NCBI GenBank assembly: GCA_028290545.1 | Contig: JAQGJP010000099.1 | Coordinates: 62,001 to 126,000, forward strand | Source of the DNA: Rhizobium sp. | GTDB taxonomy: Bacteria; Pseudomonadota; Alphaproteobacteria; Rhizobiales; Rhizobiaceae | Length of the DNA: 64,000 nucleotides | Reading direction: 5' to 3' | Shown: piece by piece, positions 1 through 9,919 of the stretch | How positions within the stretch are numbered: position 1 is the first letter of the stretch | Layout: every line of letters begins with the position of its first letter | Made by a program: the position numbers and the translations under genes | Notes under the pieces: model-generated | Told to the model about the DNA's origin: nothing | Databases searched by the model: none | Seen by the model: only the letters and a program-made list of their open reading frames with translations

Positions 1-1484
1 CTGCCAACGAGCAGGGCAACAACGATGGCAACCGTGCAAACCGCAAAGCTTTCCAGCAGGAGATCGACGCTGTCGTCGACGTCGACAAGAAAGCGCTCAA
101 GATTGTCGAAGACTCGTTACAAGCCTTCGAACACTGGATATTCGTCCTCGTCGGGATGACGGCTGCAATCGGTATCGCAGCCGGCGCCGGACTTGGCTTC
201 ACAATTGCCAGGTTCCATCTGAGCCGGCCGATCCACACGATCACCGCCACGATCCGCGCCGTTGCTGATGGCAATTTCGACATCGAGATTCCGTTCACCG
301 GTCGCAGGGACGAGATCGGCGACATGGCCAAAGCTGTCGGCGTATTCAAGGAGAACGGCCTGGCGGTTCAGCGCATGAACCAGAAGGATGCGGTCCAGCG
401 GGCAAAGAACGATGATCTGCAGGCGATGATGTCGGCTGTGGTAGCCTCGGCTGCTGAAGGTGATTTCAGCCGCCGCATCAACAAGGATTTCGGCGACCAG
501 AACCTCAACCTCGTGGCCGCCAATGTCGATCAGTTGCTCGCCAGCGTCGATGCCGGTATCAACGAAATGCGCGCCGTGATGGCCAATCTTGCCGAAGGCG
601 TGCTGACCCGCAACATGAACGGCCATTACCAGGGTGCGTTTGCCGAACTGCAGGGCAATGTCAACGGCACGATGGCCAGCCTCAAGCAGACGATCCGCGA
701 AGTGCTGCACACGTCAGACTCCATCAACGGCAACATCAACGAACTTGGTTCGTCCACCAACGATCTTTCCAAGCGTACGGAACAGCAGGCGGCAGCGCTT
801 GAGCAAACGTCCGCGGCACTTCAGGAGATCACCTCGGTTGTCCGAAGCGCAACCAACAAGGCGCAGGAAGCCGCCACGATGGTCACCCAGGCCAAGGACG
901 ACGCAAGCCAGGCCGGCAAGGTGGTCGGCGAAGCGATCGAAGCCATGGGGCGGATCGAGCAGGCGTCTGCCGCAATCAGCCAGATCATCAACGTGATCGA
1001 CGAGATTTCCTTTCAGACCAACCTTCTGGCGCTGAATGCGGGTGTCGAAGCGGCGCGTGCCGGCGAAGCGGGCAAGGGTTTTGCTGTCGTCGCCCAGGAG
1101 GTTCGCGACCTTGCCCAGCGCGCCGCCAATGCTGCCAAGGATATCAAGGTCCTGATCACCAGATCCGGGACGGAAGTGCGGACCGGTGTCAAGCTGGTGC
1201 AGGAGACAGGGACCGCGCTGGCTGCAATCGAAACCCGTGTCTATTCGATCAACAACCACATTCACTCGATCGCAGATTCCGCCAAGGAGCAGGCGACCGG
1301 TCTCAACGAGATCAACCAGGCCGTCAACCAGATCGACAATGTGACGCAGCAGAATGCCGCGATGGTGGAAGAAACATCCGCCGCGACGATGAAACTCGCG
1401 ACAGAAGCCGACCGTCTGGTCCAGCTGATTTCGCGCTTCCAGCTTGACGAAGCGCCTCCGGGTGTTCGTCGCCGGGCCGCCTAG
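1..1484 (+). CDS. Methyl-accepting chemotaxis protein, 3' part
   Basis: This is a chemoreceptor that signals to CheA/CheW, cut by the left window edge. The frame is open from base 3, so the true start lies outside. Visible in order: the end of a periplasmic helix, one membrane segment ([14 protein letters not shown], about bases 130-215), a HAMP domain ([19 protein letters not shown]), a second HAMP-like stretch ([16 protein letters not shown]), then a full signalling domain. The signalling hairpin tip is present ([23 protein letters not shown], shown in part; then [17 protein letters not shown]), which fixes the family. The C-terminus ends in GVRRRAA with no CheR/CheB docking pentapeptide. 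The ligand cannot be told because the sensor domain is missing. A convergent terminator follows the stop codon. Confidence 0.95.
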   Translation, partial: ANEQGNNDGNRANRKAFQQEIDAVVDVDKKALKIVEDSLQAFEHWIFVLVGMTAAIGIAAGAGLGFTIARFHLSRPIHTITATIRAVADGNFDIEIPFTGRRDEIGDMAKAVGVFKENGLAVQRMNQKDAVQRAKNDDLQAMMSAVVASAAEGDFSRRINKDFGDQNLNLVAANVDQLLASVDAGINEMRAVMANLAEGVLTRNMNGHYQGAFAELQGNVNGTMASLKQTIREVLHTSDSINGNINELGSSTNDLSKRTEQQAAALEQTSAALQEITSVVRSATNKAQEAATMVTQAKDDASQAGKVVGEAIEAMGRIEQASAAISQIINVIDEISFQTNLLALNAGVEAARAGEAGKGFAVVAQEVRDLAQRAANAAKDIKVLITRSGTEVRTGVKLVQETGTALAAIETRVYSINNHIHSIADSAKEQATGLNEINQAVNQIDNVTQQNAAMVEETSAATMKLATEADRLVQLISRFQLDEAPPGVRRRAA

Positions 1485-1514
1485 AAAGAAAAGAAAGCAA
1501 GGTCTCCAAAACTT

Positions 1515-1543
1515 ATGCCCGCGCTCAAAACGCGGGCATTTTT
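1515..1543. terminator. Bidirectional intrinsic terminator between convergent genes
   Basis: A 9-bp perfect stem (ATGCCCGCG / CGCGGGCAT, arms 1515-1523 and 1531-1539) has a 7-base loop and is followed by a T-run on the plus strand. It sits exactly between the chemoreceptor stop and the stop of the minus-strand ThDP enzyme, so it probably serves both. Confidence 0.8.
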
Positions 1544-3204
1544 CATTTGTGTCCGGTTCCCTTGATCTGGCTGAGCGTGCGGGTCGGCGTGATCGCCTCG
1601 GGATCAAGCGTGACTTCGATGATCGACGGCTTGCCGCTGGCGCGGGCGCGCAGATAGGCATCGGCGAAATCGGCGGTCTTTTCGACTTTTTCTCCATGGC
1701 CGCCGAAGGCGCGAGCATAGGACGCGAAATCCGGATTGGTCAGCCCGGTGCCGCTGACGCGATCGGGGTAATCCCGCTCCTGATGCATTCGGATCGTGCC
1801 GTAGATGCCGTTGTTGACGATGACCACGATGATCGGCAGGTCGTAGCGTATGGCGGTCGCAAACTCCTGGCCATGCATCATGAAGCAGCCGTCGCCGGCA
1901 AAGCAGACGACTTCGCGGTTCGGAAACATCGCCTTGGCCGCGACGGCCGCCGGCAGCCCGTAGCCCATCGTGCCAGAGGCCGGTGCCGCCTGGGTGCTGA
2001 ATGTGCGGAACCGATGAAACCGATGCACCCAGGTGGCATAATTGCCGGCGCCGTTGGTCATGATCGCATCGTCAGGCAGATTGGCTTCCAGCCAGGCCAT
2101 GATCGGCCCCATGGCGACATCGCCTGGGCCGGTCGCGGGCGGTGTCGACCATCCGAGATAGGCCTCGTGCATTTCCGTCGTCCGCGCCGCCCATTTCGGC
2201 TGGCCTTCCGGTGTCAACGCCTTCAATGCTTCGACGAGGCTCGCGGGGTCGGCATTGATGGCGAGGTCGGGCCGGTAGACGCGCCCGAGCTCGGAGGCAT
2301 CCGGATGGATGTGCACCAGCGTTTGCCGGGGGTAGGGAATGTCGAGCAGGGTATAGCCGGACGAGGGCATTTCCGACATCCTTCCACCGAGCAGGACCAG
2401 CAGGTCGGCATTCTTGACCGCTTCGCCAAGCGCCGGATTGATGCCGATACCGACATCGCCGGCATAGTTCGGATGCAAATGGTCGAACAGCATCTGGCGG
2501 CGGAAGGAGACGGTCACCGGCAGCGCCCAGCGCTCTGCGAAGGCGGTGAAATCGGCCACGGCGCTCTCCGTCCAGCGCGTGCCGCCCAGGATCACCAGCG
2601 GACGTTCAGCCTTTTCGAGGCGCGCTGCCAGATCCGTGATCTGCTTCGGCCCGGGATGCGTTTCCACCGGCACATAGGCTTGCGCTTGTGGCGCCTCGAC
2701 CAGATCGCGCAGCATGTCCTCCGGCAACGCCAGCACCACCGGTCCCGGCCGGCCCGATGTTGCCACGGCAAAAGCACGTGTCACATATTCCGGGATGCGG
2801 GCCGCGTCGTCGATCTCGGCGACCCATTTGGCGAATTCCGTGAAGGCGCGGCGGTATTCGACTTCCTGGAAGGCTTCGCGCTCGCGCGCGTCGCGCTGCA
2901 CCTGGCCGATGAACAGGATCATCGGAACGGAATCCTGCCTTGCGATGTGGAGCCCGGCCGAGGCGTTGGTGGCGCCCGGACCGCGGGTGACGAAGCAGAT
3001 GCCGGGCTGTCCTGAAAGCCTGCCCCAGCAATCGGCCATCATCGCGGCTCCACCTTCCTGACGGCAAACCACGACGTCGATGTCGGTGTCGTGCAATGCA
3101 TCCAGCACGGCGAGGAAGCTTTCGCCCGGCACGCACGAGACACGGCTGACGCCATTGGCGACCAATGCATCGACGATCAATTGGCCGCCGGTTCTTTTCG
3201 ACAT
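1543..3204 (-). CDS. Thiamine diphosphate-dependent enzyme, acetolactate synthase-like
   Basis: A 553-residue enzyme with the three-domain layout of the acetolactate synthase / benzoylformate decarboxylase superfamily. The N-terminal Pyr domain carries the catalytic glutamate in CRQEGGAAMMADCWGR and the RGPGATNA loop. The C-terminal PP domain carries the ThDP/Mg motif starting GDGCFMMHGQEFA and ending in NNGIYGT. No regulatory subunit gene (ilvH) lies beside it, so the biosynthetic ilvB role is unlikely and the substrate is open (possibly a 2-oxoacid decarboxylase or carboligase). A GTG at 3213 gives three more residues; the ATG at 3204 is preferred because AGAGTGG lies at good spacing. It is the last of four minus-strand genes from 6007, but gaps suggest separate units. 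Confidence 0.85.
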   Translation of the reverse strand: MSKRTGGQLIVDALVANGVSRVSCVPGESFLAVLDALHDTDIDVVVCRQEGGAAMMADCWGRLSGQPGICFVTRGPGATNASAGLHIARQDSVPMILFIGQVQRDAREREAFQEVEYRRAFTEFAKWVAEIDDAARIPEYVTRAFAVATSGRPGPVVLALPEDMLRDLVEAPQAQAYVPVETHPGPKQITDLAARLEKAERPLVILGGTRWTESAVADFTAFAERWALPVTVSFRRQMLFDHLHPNYAGDVGIGINPALGEAVKNADLLVLLGGRMSEMPSSGYTLLDIPYPRQTLVHIHPDASELGRVYRPDLAINADPASLVEALKALTPEGQPKWAARTTEMHEAYLGWSTPPATGPGDVAMGPIMAWLEANLPDDAIMTNGAGNYATWVHRFHRFRTFSTQAAPASGTMGYGLPAAVAAKAMFPNREVVCFAGDGCFMMHGQEFATAIRYDLPIIVVIVNNGIYGTIRMHQERDYPDRVSGTGLTNPDFASYARAFGGHGEKVEKTADFADAYLRARASGKPSIIEVTLDPEAITPTRTLSQIKGTGHK

Positions 3205-3242
3205 AGGATCCACTCTTCAATTCCAGGATCTGGAGATAGCGA

Positions 3243-4031
3243 TCAATGCTTGTCCCGATCCTGCTCGTCCAGAATCCGCTTCTGATAGCGGCTCTGGATG
3301 ATTTCGACAATCACCAGCGTGACGAGGACGAAATAGAACGTGGATTTTGCCATCGGTTCGACCGCAAAGCCGAAGAAGCTGAGTTGCGCGAGATGGCCGC
3401 CCTCGGACAGAAGCATGTAGCCGACCAGCAGCAGCACGAACAGGCCGAGCACTTCGTACATACGGTTTTTCTTGAGAAAGTTGGCAACGCTGTCGGCCAT
3501 CACCACCATCAGCACGCCCGAGACCACGATCGCGGCCGTCATGACCACGAAGTTCTTGGTCAGCGCCACCGCCGACAGGACCGTGTCGAAGGAGAAGACG
3601 ATGTTCATGATCAGGATCCAGGTGAGTGCTGCCGCCACCGTGCGGCGCGGCGCGGCATCGGCACCATGCTCCAGATCGCTGCTGCCGATCATGTGGTAGA
3701 TTTCCTTGATCGCCGTGTAGATCAGGAAAATGCCGCCGAACAGCACGATCAACGAATGGCCGCTGACCGAGGCGCCGAAAATTGCCGTTTGAACTTCCCA
3801 GAGCGGTGCCTGGAAGGAGGCGATCAACTGCAGGACGACGAACAGCAGCACGATGCGCAAGCCGATCGCCAGCATGATGCCGGTGCGGCGCACGGAGGCC
3901 TCGCGGGCCGGATCGACTTTCTTGGATTCGATCGAGATATACAGAAGATTGTCGAAACCCAGCACTGTTTCAAGCGCGGTCAGGATAAGAAAGGTGATGA
4001 GGCTGTCAATCGTGAAGAGATTTTCAAACAT
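3243..4031 (-). CDS. TerC family integral membrane protein
   Basis: A 262-residue polytopic membrane protein. The N-terminal signature ETVLGFDNLLYISI, with acidic residues inside a membrane helix, is the TerC/YkoY family mark, and about six to seven hydrophobic segments follow (e.g. IVLLFVVLQLIASF, GLFVLLLVGYMLL). A second acidic helix reads ILIMNIVFSFDTVLSAVAL, so the two-repeat architecture is complete. Family members are linked to metal ion (Mn, tellurite) handling or metal loading of exported enzymes; the ion here is unknown. AAGG lies about 8 bases before the ATG. The C-terminus is a short charged tail (LDEQDRDKH). It is separated from the upstream EamA transporter by about 97 bases. Confidence 0.9.
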   Translation of the reverse strand: MFENLFTIDSLITFLILTALETVLGFDNLLYISIESKKVDPAREASVRRTGIMLAIGLRIVLLFVVLQLIASFQAPLWEVQTAIFGASVSGHSLIVLFGGIFLIYTAIKEIYHMIGSSDLEHGADAAPRRTVAAALTWILIMNIVFSFDTVLSAVALTKNFVVMTAAIVVSGVLMVVMADSVANFLKKNRMYEVLGLFVLLLVGYMLLSEGGHLAQLSFFGFAVEPMAKSTFYFVLVTLVIVEIIQSRYQKRILDEQDRDKH

Positions 4032-4128
4032 GGTTGAGCCTTGTTGATCTCGGGAAGGGATATTCGCTGATAGCTTTTAGATGGCTCGATTAGCAAGCGC
4101 CTGCAGCAAAAAATCCTGAGTATCGCAA

Positions 4129-5058
4129 TCAGATATCCTTGACCGAGGCCGCCGGCCGGTCTTCCCGCCAGATGATGAACAGGCCCGAACCGATGATAAT
4201 GGCAATGCCGACCCATCTGAGAAGGTCGGGGAAATCCCCGAACACCCAATAGGCAAAAATGCAGGCGGTGACGATTTCCAGATATTGCAGCGGCGCAAGG
4301 ACCGAGGCCGGCGTGGCGCGATAGGCATAGGTCGACAGAATGCCGGCAATGGTTGCCGAGAGACCGACGCCGGCCAGGTAGAAGACCGCTGTCAGATCCG
4401 GCATGACCGGATCGTAGATCGGCACATCGGCGAAATGGCCGACGACCAGCAGCAGGCTGGCAATCGCCAGCCCCCAGACGCTCGATTGGAACTGCATCGA
4501 CCATGGCTCTTCGGTTTTCGACAGCATCCGCGTCAGCAACAGAAACAGCGCCACCGTGAACGCCGTGACCACCGGCAACAGCGACACCCAGCCGAACTCG
4601 CTGAAGCTGGGCTGGATCACCAGCAGCGAACCTCCGAAACCGGTGGCGCAGGCGATGATCTTGTTGCGGCTGATATGTTCTTTGAGGAACACGCCGCTCA
4701 TCAGCGTCAGGATCGCAGGTTCGACGAAGAAGATCGCGATCGCATCTGCCACGGGCATGACCTTCAATGCAGAGGTAAATGCGGTCATGCCGGCGACGAT
4801 CAGCAGGCCGCGCAGCATATGAAAAAATGTCTGCCGCAGGGATCTGCTGAACAGGCTGCCGCGCGTCACCACGAAAGGCAGGACGAACAGGACCTGAAAC
4901 AGGAAGCGCGCGGCCGTGATTTCGCCTGCCGGTATGGTCTTGGTCGCGAGCTTCGAGAAGATGTCGATCAAGGGCGACGTGAATACCGAGGCGCACATCA
5001 GCACGATGCCGGCGCTCGGCATCGATCGTGAGCGCATTGAAATCGACGAATCAGCCAT
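4129..5058 (-). CDS. EamA/DMT family transporter
   Basis: A 309-residue drug/metabolite superfamily permease with ten predicted hydrophobic segments in two five-helix repeats. The EamA fold is recognisable from AGEITAARFLFQVLFVLPFVV in the first repeat (quoted in part) and TYAYRATPASVLAPLQYLEI near the end of the second. Substrate cannot be inferred. The chosen ATG (5058) overlaps the end of the upstream hydrolase by eight bases (ATGGCTGA), which suggests translational coupling; the longer frame to 5109 lies inside the hydrolase gene and is not needed for the fold. Confidence 0.9.
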   Translation of the reverse strand: MADSSISMRSRSMPSAGIVLMCASVFTSPLIDIFSKLATKTIPAGEITAARFLFQVLFVLPFVVTRGSLFSRSLRQTFFHMLRGLLIVAGMTAFTSALKVMPVADAIAIFFVEPAILTLMSGVFLKEHISRNKIIACATGFGGSLLVIQPSFSEFGWVSLLPVVTAFTVALFLLLTRMLSKTEEPWSMQFQSSVWGLAIASLLLVVGHFADVPIYDPVMPDLTAVFYLAGVGLSATIAGILSTYAYRATPASVLAPLQYLEIVTACIFAYWVFGDFPDLLRWVGIAIIIGSGLFIIWREDRPAASVKDI

Positions 5059-6007
5059 TCGCGGTCTTCCCGGATTTTCGAGCCACGACGCCATCGGCCC
5101 ATGCGGCAAAAGCCTTCATTGCATCTTCATGGCCAATCTCGTTCAGCGTCTCGTGCCGCATTTCCTCGTGGATCGTCAGTGTCACTTCGGTCATGCCCAG
5201 GGATCTGATCCGCTTTGCGAGCCAGACCATTGCCATGCCCCTGTCGGTGGCAGGGTCATGGCCGCCGCCGACCAGATGGACAGGCAAGGCCTTAGGCAGC
5301 CTGCCGAGCGCCGGTTTCCCGCCGCTGTCGCCCGCGAGCTTCAAGACATCGAGCCACATCGAGACGGATGCCGAAAAGCCGCAGAGCGGATCGTCGATAT
5401 AGGCCTGCACTTCCCGCCCGTCGCGGCTCAGCCAGTCGAATGGCGTGCGCGCGCCCGGCACCGATTTTGCCCAGGTTTCGAAGGTGAATTTCGGGCCGTA
5501 AAAGCTCGGCACATCGGACCCTTTGAAGAAACGCTCGGCCTTGAGGAGCATGACGCCGGCCTTGCCGGCCAGCCCCGGATTGAGATTGGCGTTCCAGACC
5601 GCCAGTGCATCGAAGGCCAGGGGATGCGCCTGCGCTGTCGCCATGGCGATCAAGCCGCCCATGGAATGGCCGAAGAGCAGGATTGGCAAATCGGGGTGCC
5701 GGGTGGTTGCGAAATTCCGGACCGCGATCACGTCGTCGAGCACCAGAAGCGCACCGTCTTTCGCCGCGAAACGTCCCTGTTCCGCGCCGGGTGCCGTCGT
5801 GTGGCCGTGGCCGCGATGGTCATGCGCATAGACATGATAGCCGCGCGAGGCGAGGAACGAGGCAAAGCGCTGGTAGCGCAACGAATGCTCGGCCAATCCG
5901 TGCGCGATCAGCACAACCGCCTTCGCGGCACCATTTGCCGGCAGATGGCGCAGGATGAGCGCCGCTCCGGTCGGGCTTTGCAGTCGTGTCGCGTCTTCGA
6001 AGCGCAT
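5051..6007 (-). CDS. Alpha/beta hydrolase, lysophospholipase/monoglyceride lipase type
   Basis: A 318-residue serine hydrolase. HGLAEHSLRY forms the oxyanion region, DHRGHGHT is the strand-turn typical of PldB/monoacylglycerol lipases, and GHSMGG is the nucleophile elbow (catalytic Ser). The acid and histidine of the triad plausibly lie in LVGGGHDPAT and HEEMRHETLNE; the MRHE(T/I)LNE motif is usual in this subfamily. There is no signal peptide, so it is probably cytoplasmic or membrane-associated, acting on lysophospholipids or acylglycerols. It is the first gene of a two-gene unit with the EamA permease. Confidence 0.9.
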   Translation of the reverse strand: MRFEDATRLQSPTGAALILRHLPANGAAKAVVLIAHGLAEHSLRYQRFASFLASRGYHVYAHDHRGHGHTTAPGAEQGRFAAKDGALLVLDDVIAVRNFATTRHPDLPILLFGHSMGGLIAMATAQAHPLAFDALAVWNANLNPGLAGKAGVMLLKAERFFKGSDVPSFYGPKFTFETWAKSVPGARTPFDWLSRDGREVQAYIDDPLCGFSASVSMWLDVLKLAGDSGGKPALGRLPKALPVHLVGGGHDPATDRGMAMVWLAKRIRSLGMTEVTLTIHEEMRHETLNEIGHEDAMKAFAAWADGVVARKSGKTANG

Positions 6008-6182
6008 GGATGTCCCGACGGTTTGATCGGATCCGTATAGCGACTGGACGGGGCCAGGGAAAGGCTATTCTTAGCGCGGGCAGAAGGGTTGTAAAAATTC
6101 AACCTATGAAAGATTCAGGGTTGAAAATTTCCTGAAATGTATTCATGATATTCCTGTTTTGTTCTGGTCTTTGGAGGCGATC

Positions 6183-6992
6183 ATGCTTGGAAATGCGAAT
6201 AGGGCAGGTTGGATGCGCAGCATGTTTGGTATTCTGGTTGCTTTGGCGGTCATGGGACAGATGACGGAGGCCGGGGCAACGGAGACGCCGGCTCGTGCGA
6301 CAGACAATGGCATTGAAAACAAGGCTTCCAAGCGGGAGCCATCCAGGACCTTGATGATCCTGGGGATGAGCTGGCACTCCGGCTTCTGCGAGAGCAGATC
6401 GAACGCGCCCGAATGCAGGAATCAGTCCGCCGACCGCGCCGACGCAAGGCAATTCTCGCTGCATGGGCTGTGGCGCGCCCGTCAAAGCTATTGCGGTGTT
6501 CCCGATGCCCTCAAGGAGCAGGACAAGAAGCGCAAATGGCTGGAAATGCCGGAACTGGCTCTTGATGAGGAGCTGAAGGTCGAACTTGCCAAGGCGATGC
6601 CGGGCATGGCCTCCGGACTGGAGCGCCACGAATGGATCAAGCATGGCACGTGCTCGGGCGATGTCGCGGCAGACTATTACGCGCGTTCGTTGAAACTGCT
6701 GGCGGCAGTCAATGGCTCTGCCGTGCAGGCGCTGTTCGAGGCCAATCTCGGCAAGACATTGAAGGAAGCCGATATCAAGGCAGCCTTCGACCAGGCATTC
6801 GGTCCCGGCGCCGGCGACAAGATCAAAATGCGCTGCCGCAAGGATGGCGATCGCCGTGTCATCACCGGACTGACGATTGGATTGGGGAAGGTCGATGAGG
6901 ATGGCGCCGATCTGGCAGCGCTGATCGCCGCCGCTGGGAAGACCAAGTTCGGCTGCGGCGAAGGCGTTGTCGATGAGGCGGGGTTGCAGTGA
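6183..6992 (+). CDS. Secreted ribonuclease T2 family protein
   Basis: A 269-residue exported RNase T2. Both active-site blocks are present: CAS I as FSLHGLW and CAS II as [10 protein letters not shown], each with its catalytic histidine, plus the CAS II glutamate and lysine. Cysteines are placed for the usual disulfides. The N-terminus has a basic stretch and hydrophobic core ([14 protein letters not shown]) ending near AGA, consistent with Sec export to the periplasm. The start at 6183 is chosen over 6159 because GGAGG lies five bases upstream. Substrate is RNA, giving 2',3'-cyclic intermediates and 3' nucleotides, as known for the family. It lies alone between divergent and downstream units. 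Confidence 0.93.
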   Translation: MLGNANRAGWMRSMFGILVALAVMGQMTEAGATETPARATDNGIENKASKREPSRTLMILGMSWHSGFCESRSNAPECRNQSADRADARQFSLHGLWRARQSYCGVPDALKEQDKKRKWLEMPELALDEELKVELAKAMPGMASGLERHEWIKHGTCSGDVAADYYARSLKLLAAVNGSAVQALFEANLGKTLKEADIKAAFDQAFGPGAGDKIKMRCRKDGDRRVITGLTIGLGKVDEDGADLAALIAAAGKTKFGCGEGVVDEAGLQ

Positions 6993-7101
6993 GCGGATTT
7001 GTCGATGCCGTATGGAAAACAGCCGTTTGAAGATTGCTCCCCGGGTCGATTTGGCCTACATAGCCGACAAAATCCAGGGACAGTTTTCTTCGAGGTTAGG
7101 C

Positions 7102-8751
7102 ATGGCACGTCAATTCATCTATCACATGACCGGGCTGACAAAGCTCTACGGCACCAAGAAAGTGCTCGAGAATGTTCACCTCTCCTTCTATCCCGACGCC
7201 AAGATCGGTATTCTCGGACCGAACGGCGCCGGCAAGTCGACCGTGCTCAAGATCATGGCCGGACTGGACAAGGAATGGACCGGCGAAGCCTGGCTAGCGG
7301 AAGGTGCGACCATCGGCTATCTGGCGCAGGAGCCGCAGCTCGATCCCACGAAGACCGTGCTCGAAAACGTCATGGAAGGGGTGGCCAAGAAAACGGCGAT
7401 CCTCGAACGCTACAACGAAGTCATGATGAATTATTCCGACGAGACGGCCGATGAGGGATCGCGGCTGCAGGACATGATCGACAGCCAGAACCTCTGGGAT
7501 CTGGATTCGCAGGTCGAGATGGCGATGGATGCCTTGCGCTGCCCGCCGGCCGACTCGGAAGTCACTAGTCTTTCAGGCGGCGAACGTCGCCGCGTGGCGC
7601 TGTGCAAGCTGCTGCTGTCTCAGCCCGACCTTCTGCTGCTCGACGAACCGACCAACCATCTGGATGCCGAGACGATTGCCTGGCTCGAAAAACACCTGCG
7701 CGAATATCCGGGCGCCGTGATGATGGTGACCCACGACCGCTACTTCCTGGACAATGTCACCGGCTGGATCCTGGAACTCGACCGCGGCCGTGGCATTCCC
7801 TACGAAGGCAATTACACCGCTTATCTCGCCGCCAAGGCCAAGCGCATGCTGCAGGAAGGGCGCGAGGATGTTTCCCGCCAGAAGGCGATCTCGCGCGAGC
7901 AGGAATGGATCCAGGCAAGCCCCAAGGCTCGGCAGACGAAGTCCAAGGCCCGTATCCGGGCGTATGACGAACTTGTTGAAGCCGCCGAAAACCGCCGGCC
8001 CGGCGAATCGCAGATCGTCATTCCCGTGGGTGAACGTCTCGGCCAGGTGGTTATCGAGATCGAAGGAATTTCGAAGGGTTATGACGACACCCTGTTGATT
8101 GATAATCTGAGCTTCAAACTTCCGCCGGGCGGCATCGTTGGCGTGATCGGGCCGAACGGCGCCGGCAAATCGACGCTGTTCCGGATGATCACCGGGCAGG
8201 AAACGCCTGATGCCGGCAGCGTGCGCATCGGCGATTCGGTGCAGATGGCTTATGTCGACCAGAGCCGTGATACGCTTGACGGCAACAAGAACGTCTGGGA
8301 GGAAATCTCCGGCGGCACCGACATCATCAAGCTCGGCAAATTCGAAATCAACTCTCGCGCCTATTGCTCGACGTTCAATTTCAAGGGTGGCGACCAGCAG
8401 CAGAAGGTCGGGACCCTGTCGGGCGGCCAGCGCAATCGCGTGCATCTCGCCAAGATCCTGAAGTCGGGTAGCAATGTGCTGCTGCTCGACGAACCGACCA
8501 ACGATCTCGATACCGAAACGCTCGGCGCGCTTGAAGATGCGCTCGAGAGCTTTGCCGGCTGCGCCGTGATCATCAGCCACGATCGCATGTTCCTCGACCG
8601 GCTCGCCACGCATATCCTGGCCTTTGAAGGCGACAGCCATGTCGAGTGGTTCGAAGGCAATTTCGAGGACTATGAGAAGGACAAGATCCGCCGCCTCGGC
8701 CCGGATTCGGTCAATCCGCGGCGCGTCACCTACAAACGCCTGACGCGCTGA
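7102..8751 (+). CDS. ettA: ABC-F protein EttA, energy-dependent translational throttle
   Basis: A 549-residue soluble ABC-F ATPase with two nucleotide-binding domains and no membrane segment. Both Walker A motifs read GPNGAGKST, both signatures are seen ([15 protein letters not shown] and [15 protein letters not shown]), and both Walker B/glutamates read LLLLDEPTN. The first domain has the EttA-type arm insertion and the linker is rich in Lys/Arg ([15 protein letters not shown]). EttA binds the ribosomal E site and gates the first peptide bond according to ATP/ADP. Length and domain order match the family. The ATG at 7102 (MARQFIYHM) is chosen because it is the conserved N-terminus; the open frame runs further upstream to 6967. 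A strong terminator follows. Confidence 0.96.
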   Translation: MARQFIYHMTGLTKLYGTKKVLENVHLSFYPDAKIGILGPNGAGKSTVLKIMAGLDKEWTGEAWLAEGATIGYLAQEPQLDPTKTVLENVMEGVAKKTAILERYNEVMMNYSDETADEGSRLQDMIDSQNLWDLDSQVEMAMDALRCPPADSEVTSLSGGERRRVALCKLLLSQPDLLLLDEPTNHLDAETIAWLEKHLREYPGAVMMVTHDRYFLDNVTGWILELDRGRGIPYEGNYTAYLAAKAKRMLQEGREDVSRQKAISREQEWIQASPKARQTKSKARIRAYDELVEAAENRRPGESQIVIPVGERLGQVVIEIEGISKGYDDTLLIDNLSFKLPPGGIVGVIGPNGAGKSTLFRMITGQETPDAGSVRIGDSVQMAYVDQSRDTLDGNKNVWEEISGGTDIIKLGKFEINSRAYCSTFNFKGGDQQQKVGTLSGGQRNRVHLAKILKSGSNVLLLDEPTNDLDTETLGALEDALESFAGCAVIISHDRMFLDRLATHILAFEGDSHVEWFEGNFEDYEKDKIRRLGPDSVNPRRVTYKRLTR

Positions 8752-8778
8752 TTTTTTTAGCGTATCGAGACCGATTTG

Positions 8779-8810
8779 AGAGCCGGCCCTGTTTGGCCGG
8801 CTCTTTCATT
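8779..8810 (+). terminator. Intrinsic terminator after ettA
   Basis: A 10-bp GC-rich stem (AGAGCCGGCC / GGCCGGCTCT, arms 8779-8788 and 8795-8804) with a 6-base loop is followed by TTCATTT. It lies 27 bases past the ettA stop. Confidence 0.85.
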
Positions 8811-8864
8811 TCGAATATGGCGAAAAACGCCAAACAACTTTCTACTTGCGCCATACAGGCAATT

Positions 8865-8886
8865 CATATAAAGATATCTTTATATG
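8865..8886. promoter_or_regulatory. 22-bp perfect palindrome, probable operator of the ArsR-methyltransferase regulator
   Basis: The half-site is CATATAAAGAT and its exact reverse complement follows with no spacer, giving a perfect 22-bp palindrome. It ends 15 bases before the regulator's start codon, where a bound dimer would block the promoter or initiation region. ArsR-family dimers bind palindromes of this kind, so autoregulation and control of the linked metF is the simplest reading. Confidence 0.7.
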
Positions 8887-8901
8887 TTGATTGGGTGGTA
8901 A

Positions 8902-9918
8902 ATGGTGTCGTCGCAAGGTTTTTCGCTGAATACGCTGGTGGATATTCTCAAGGCCTCCGCCGAGCCGACGCGCATGCGTGTTCTCGTGCTTCTGTCTTCC
9001 GGCGACCTGACTGTCACCGATCTGACCGAAATTCTCGGCCAGTCGCAACCCCGCATATCCCGTCATCTGAAGCTGCTCTCGGAGGCCGGTCTGATCGAGC
9101 GCTATCAGGAGGGGGCCTGGGCATGGTTTCGGCTGAGGCGCGACGGCGAGGCGGCAAATCTCATTGGCAAGATAATCGAAGGTGCGTCCGGCGTCGATCC
9201 GGTGATGACTCGTGACCAGTCGCGGCTGACGCAGGTGCGCTTCGCGCGCGCCGAGAAGGCGCAGGCCTATTTCTCTCAGAATGCCGGCGGTTGGGACGAA
9301 CTTCGCAGGTTGCATGTCAGCGAGGCGAAGGTCGAGTCCGCCTTGCGGGACATGGTCGGAGAGCGTCCGGTGGATTCCTTCCTCGATCTGGGGACTGGCA
9401 CCGGCCGCCTGCTGCAATTGTTCGAAAGCATTTACCGTCATGGCACCGGCGTCGATGCCAGCCGCGAGATGCTGTCGGTGGCCCGCGCCAATCTGGAGCG
9501 CTCCGGTATTTCCAAGGCGACAATCCGGCTCGGCGATATTTTCAACCTGCCGCTCGAAAGCGGCCTGTTTGACCTGGTGAGCATCCATCAGGTGCTGCAT
9601 TATCTGGAAAATCCGGAGATAGCCATTGACGAGGCTGCGCGGATGCTTCGCCCCGGCGGGCGTCTGGTCATCGTCGACTTTGCCCCTCACGGGCTCGAAG
9701 GGTTGCGCAACGAGCATCACCATGCGCGCCTCGGCTTCTCCCATAGCCAGATGGAAACCTGGCTCGGCAAGGTTGGGCTTGAAATCATCGAAGTGACCGA
9801 TCTCAAGCCGGAGAGCGATCAGGAAGCATTGACTGTCACGATCTGGCTGGCACGCGACCGCCGGCTGGAAGTTGCAACGGATATTCCCGCGGTCGCTGCC
9901 GCGGGCCGGAGGGTCTGA
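8902..9918 (+). CDS. ArsR-type regulator fused to a SAM-dependent methyltransferase domain (SahR/SamR-like)
   Basis: A 338-residue two-domain protein. Residues about 8-90 form an ArsR winged helix; the recognition helix is in QPRISRHLKLLSEAGL. From about residue 155 there is a class I methyltransferase fold with motif I FLDLGTGTGRLLQ, an acidic motif II (GTGVDASREM) and a post-I motif at PLESGLFDLVS. Because it directly precedes metF, the methyltransferase-like domain probably senses SAM or S-adenosylhomocysteine rather than acting as an enzyme. Such regulators (SahR, SamR) are known to control methionine metabolism in proteobacteria. No cysteine metal site of classic ArsR is seen. A perfect palindrome lies just upstream. 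Enzymatic activity is not excluded. Confidence 0.88.
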   Translation: MVSSQGFSLNTLVDILKASAEPTRMRVLVLLSSGDLTVTDLTEILGQSQPRISRHLKLLSEAGLIERYQEGAWAWFRLRRDGEAANLIGKIIEGASGVDPVMTRDQSRLTQVRFARAEKAQAYFSQNAGGWDELRRLHVSEAKVESALRDMVGERPVDSFLDLGTGTGRLLQLFESIYRHGTGVDASREMLSVARANLERSGISKATIRLGDIFNLPLESGLFDLVSIHQVLHYLENPEIAIDEAARMLRPGGRLVIVDFAPHGLEGLRNEHHHARLGFSHSQMETWLGKVGLEIIEVTDLKPESDQEALTVTIWLARDRRLEVATDIPAVAAAGRRV

Positions 9919-9919
9919 C

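Noticed and set aside
1444-3015. A 523-codon plus-strand frame opposite the ThDP enzyme
   Set aside because: Antisense shadow; the minus-strand frame has all ThDP motifs and this one has none, with Arg/His-rich composition typical of shadows.
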